The notes beneath the pieces are model-generated. The model was not told the origin of the DNA. It searched no databases and saw nothing but the letters and a program-made list of their open reading frames with translations. Of a DNA stretch of 64,000 nucleotides, positions 61,613 to 64,000 are shown piece after piece. Every line of letters begins with the position of its first letter. The stretch's first letter is position 1. The stretch spans positions 310,001-374,000 of the forward strand of contig NZ_JALJWF010000001.1 of the NCBI RefSeq assembly GCF_024168645.1. The letters run 5' to 3'. The position numbers were made by a program, and so were the translations under genes. This stretch comes from Pseudomonas sp. GGS8. GTDB taxonomy: Bacteria; Pseudomonadota; Gammaproteobacteria; Pseudomonadales; Pseudomonadaceae.

Positions 61613-62914
61613 TTACTTGGCCGCTTTAATGGCTGTGCCGAGTTGCTTGGCGGCAGTGGCAGGATCGGCTTTCGGATCGTTGATGAAGTTGGTCACGACA
61701 TCAAAGAAAGCACCCTGTACCGCCAGCGTGGTCGCCATGTTGTGCGCCATGCTCGGCTGCAAGCCACCGGACTTGGCGTCCGCCAGGAAGTCTTTGGCAG
61801 CCGTCTGGGCGCAGGAGTCGAAACCGTACTTGCCCATGTCGCTCAGCATGTCGTTTCGAACCGGGATCGAGCCCTTGTTGATGCTGAAGACTTTCTGGAA
61901 GTTCTCACCCAGCACGATCTTGGCGATGTCCTGCTGAGCCGCAGCAGTGCCCTTGTCTTTCTGCTTGAACACGGCCAGCGAGTCGATGTTGTAGGTGAAG
62001 GCCTTGTCGGTGCCCGGGAAGGCTACGCACTCGTAATCCTTGCCGGCGACTTTCTTGGCCGCTGTCCACTCGCTCTTGGCCCAGTCACCCATGATCTGCA
62101 TGCCGGCCTTGCCGTTGATGACCTTGGCCGCCTCCAGGTTCCAGTCCTGGCCTTTGCCGTCGGCGTCCATGTAGGTCGCGACTTTCTTCAGCTCGGTCAG
62201 CGCCTTGACCATGTCAGGACCGGTCAGCGCCGCGTTGTCCAGGTCGACCAGGGCTTTCTTGTAGCCATCGACGCCCATGACCGACAAGACCACCGCTTCG
62301 AACACGGTGCTGTCTTGCCAAGGCTGGCCACCGTGGGCAAGCGCAATGAAGCCCGCAGCCTTGAGCTTGTCACCGGCCGCGTAGAATTCCTGAAGGGTGG
62401 TTGGCGCTTTTTCGATGCCGGCTTTCTTGAAGACTTCCGGATTGATCCACAACCAGTTGACGCGGTGAATGTTCACCGGCACGGCCACATAGTTGCCGTC
62501 GTACTTCACGGTATCGGAGACTTTCTTGTCGAGCAGGCTGTCCCACTTCTCAGTTTTGGCAGTGTCTTTCAAGACGTCGGTATCGAGCAGACCGGTAGAC
62601 GCCCATTCCTGAATGTCCGGGCCTTTGATCTGCGCTACGCCCGGCGGGTTACCGGCCACGGCGCGGCTTTTGAGCACGGTCATGGCTGTGGCACCGCCAC
62701 CGCCGGCGACTGCGCCGTCTTTCCAGGTGAAGCCGTCTTTTTCGACTTGAGCCTTGAGCACATCGACCGCTGCTTTTTCACCACCAGACGTCCACCAGTG
62801 AACGACTTCCACCGAACCTTTGGAATCGGCGGCAAGAGCACTGAGCGGGAATGCAGCAACGGGAAGCAGTGAAGCGAGAGAAATGACAGTAGCGAGGCGA
62901 GAAATCGCGTTCAT
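61613..62914 (-). CDS. gtsA: Glucose-binding periplasmic protein of Gts ABC system
   Basis: 433 residues. The signal peptide is [20 protein letters not shown], cleaved near LSALA/ADS. The type-1 extracellular solute-binding fold has [40 protein letters not shown] and [20 protein letters not shown]. It delivers glucose to GtsBC. First gene of gtsABCD; the upstream gap to the AGE gene is 116 bases. Members are induced by glucose through GtrS/GltR, which are not in the window. Confidence 0.93.
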   Translation of the reverse strand: MNAISRLATVISLASLLPVAAFPLSALAADSKGSVEVVHWWTSGGEKAAVDVLKAQVEKDGFTWKDGAVAGGGGATAMTVLKSRAVAGNPPGVAQIKGPDIQEWASTGLLDTDVLKDTAKTEKWDSLLDKKVSDTVKYDGNYVAVPVNIHRVNWLWINPEVFKKAGIEKAPTTLQEFYAAGDKLKAAGFIALAHGGQPWQDSTVFEAVVLSVMGVDGYKKALVDLDNAALTGPDMVKALTELKKVATYMDADGKGQDWNLEAAKVINGKAGMQIMGDWAKSEWTAAKKVAGKDYECVAFPGTDKAFTYNIDSLAVFKQKDKGTAAAQQDIAKIVLGENFQKVFSINKGSIPVRNDMLSDMGKYGFDSCAQTAAKDFLADAKSGGLQPSMAHNMATTLAVQGAFFDVVTNFINDPKADPATAAKQLGTAIKAAK

Positions 62915-63030
62915 CTAGTAGTACCTTTCTTGTTGTTATGCATGCAAGTCTGGTGCTTGCGCTGCATGGATTCTAAACAGGAGTCATCCCTTCGCAGGTA
63001 ACGAAGGGACGTTCGAATGTCACCACATGG

Positions 63031-64000
63031 TTACACAGGAGTGCTCTGGGATAATTGCGCCAGCGCGGTAGCCAGGCTCGGTGCCAGCGGCAGGCGCGGG
63101 ATCAATACGGCTTGCCAGGCGTGATACAGGTCGGGTTTACCGGCCCAGATATCGGCGCTCGGGCGGTTCAGCGGATCGAGCTCGTGATGCCAGCTGCCAT
63201 CGCAACGGTCAATGAAATGACTGTCACAGAATTCCCAGAACAGTCGGTACCAGCGCTCGTATTGCTCGTCACCGGTGCGTTTTAGCAGTGCACTGGCGGC
63301 GGCGCTGGCCTCGCAATGAGTCCAGTGCAAACGATGGCGAACCACCGCGAGATTGTCCCAGTCGAGGGTGTAGACGATGCCCGGCGCACCGTCGACGTCC
63401 CAGCCGTGACGGCAATTGTGCTCGAAGAGTTTTTGCGCATCGGTGGCGAGCCACCCCGGCGTGAGCATCCCGGCCTGTACCCGCGCGGCTTCGAGGTGCA
63501 GCAACAGCCGCGCCCATTCAAAACCATGACCCGGCGTGGTGCCGTAAGGGCGAAAACCGTCGGCCGGGTTGTCGTGGTTGTAGTCACGCTGCGGCTGCCA
63601 GTCGCGGTCGAAATGCTCGATCACCAGGTAATCGTTGGCCGCGGCATGTTCGTGAATGACGCGCTCGACAATGCGCTGGGCGCGAATCAACCAGCGGTTG
63701 TCTTCGGTGACATCGGCCAGGGCGAGGAAGGCTTCGGTGGCGTGCATGTTGCTGTTGGCGCCGCGATAGGCTTCCTCGCAACTGAAGTCGCGGTTGAAGG
63801 ATTCGCGCATGGCGCCCTCCTCTTCGCTCCAGAAATGGCTGTCGATGATGTGGATCGCATCGTCGAGCAAGGCTTGCGCACCGGGCCGTTGAGCAACCAC
63901 CGCAGAGCTCGCGGCCAACGCCACGAAGGCATGCAGGTAAGCGGCTTTGCCGGTATTGCCGTCGCGGTGTTCGGGCGTGGCGAACCAGCCACCGTGTTCG
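63031..64000 (-). CDS. AGE-family sugar epimerase/isomerase, 5' end outside window
   Basis: The frame runs from the window edge to the stop at 63031, about 323 codons, with the N-terminus missing; the first visible residues are EHGGWFATPEHRDGNTGKAA, the usual substrate loop. The alpha6/alpha6 barrel motifs PGHGFEWARLLLHLEAARVQ and HRLHWTHCEASAAASALLKR carry the catalytic His residues. The family isomerises mannose/fructose/glucose or N-acylglucosamine; here a mannose or glucose isomerase is more likely because it adjoins gtsABCD. The stop is 116 bases upstream of gtsA's ATG, on the same strand, so it may share the operon. Confidence 0.88.
   Translation of the reverse strand, partial: EHGGWFATPEHRDGNTGKAAYLHAFVALAASSAVVAQRPGAQALLDDAIHIIDSHFWSEEEGAMRESFNRDFSCEEAYRGANSNMHATEAFLALADVTEDNRWLIRAQRIVERVIHEHAAANDYLVIEHFDRDWQPQRDYNHDNPADGFRPYGTTPGHGFEWARLLLHLEAARVQAGMLTPGWLATDAQKLFEHNCRHGWDVDGAPGIVYTLDWDNLAVVRHRLHWTHCEASAAASALLKRTGDEQYERWYRLFWEFCDSHFIDRCDGSWHHELDPLNRPSADIWAGKPDLYHAWQAVLIPRLPLAPSLATALAQLSQSTPV

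Noticed and set aside
61643..62872. 409-codon plus-strand frame opposite gtsA
   Set aside because: Antisense of a clear solute-binding protein; no independent start signals or domains.
1..64000. tRNA or rRNA genes, prophage or insertion sequence
   Set aside because: I found no cloverleaf-like or ribosomal sequence by reading, no transposase with terminal repeats, and no integrase or phage structural genes. A tRNA scan would settle the small-RNA question.

Overview
The window looks like a chromosomal segment of a fluorescent Pseudomonas (P. fluorescens / P. putida type). The evidence is the high GC content by eye, the Entner-Doudoroff and glucose-uptake cluster (eda-pgl-zwf, hexR, oprB, gtsABCD), the fadD2-fadD1 tandem, the genus-typical small families (DUF2025, PA2169-like four-helix bundle, DUF6933), and many intergenic REP doublets built on the core GTGGGAGCGGGCTTGCCCGCGA. 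I see no rRNA, tRNA, CRISPR array, prophage or complete insertion sequence. Most of the window is core metabolism and regulation with small accessory patches.

Layout. 0-4 kb: a partial periplasmic protein, a DUF6933 protein, a TauE exporter and an AraC regulator. 3.8-7 kb: the GH3 glucosidase bglX, whose C-terminus is encoded by a REP half, then two small HTH genes behind a strong LexA-type box. 7-15.2 kb: a MBL hydrolase/TetR pair, a LysR/amidotransferase-like/monooxygenase cassette, glpQ, a PepSY protein and an orphan GAF histidine kinase. 15.2-22 kb: a FlxA-like protein, an MCP, zntB, a Pit phosphate transporter, and a PACE efflux gene with its LysR regulator. 22-28.8 kb: an ECF42-type sigma module with YciI/DGPF and SnoaL-like partners, acetyltransferases, and a short accessory patch (nucleotidyltransferase plus RelE/ParE-Phd toxin-antitoxin). 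28.9-33.5 kb: alaC, then the gluconate system gntP-gntK/gntR with three recognisable GntR operators. 33.5-43 kb: two glutathione transferases with a LysR regulator, an ECF sigma gene overlapping an OpuAC-type binding protein, a PhnD-like protein without a signal peptide, a desaturase, def-yihY and csbD. 43-51.6 kb: fadD1/fadD2, a hydrolase, a MaoC protein, DUF3820, a class V aminotransferase and a lone intradiol dioxygenase. 51.8-64 kb: glucose catabolism and uptake.

How the genes fit together. In the last 12 kb glucose crosses the outer membrane through OprB and the inner membrane through GtsABCD. It is then oxidised by Zwf, Pgl and Eda under HexR; a mutarotase and an AGE-family isomerase lie alongside. 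The gluconate genes at 30-33.5 kb feed the same 6-phosphogluconate/KDPG route. The rest is stress, efflux and regulatory genes.

The best candidates for something undescribed are the SOS-box HTH pair (6.3-6.9 kb), the ECF sigma/binding-protein operon (36-37.6 kb), the amidotransferase-like/monooxygenase cassette (10.4-11.5 kb), and the nested repeats, one of which has entered a coding sequence. No single large new system (defence island, biosynthetic cluster or large mobile element) is evident.
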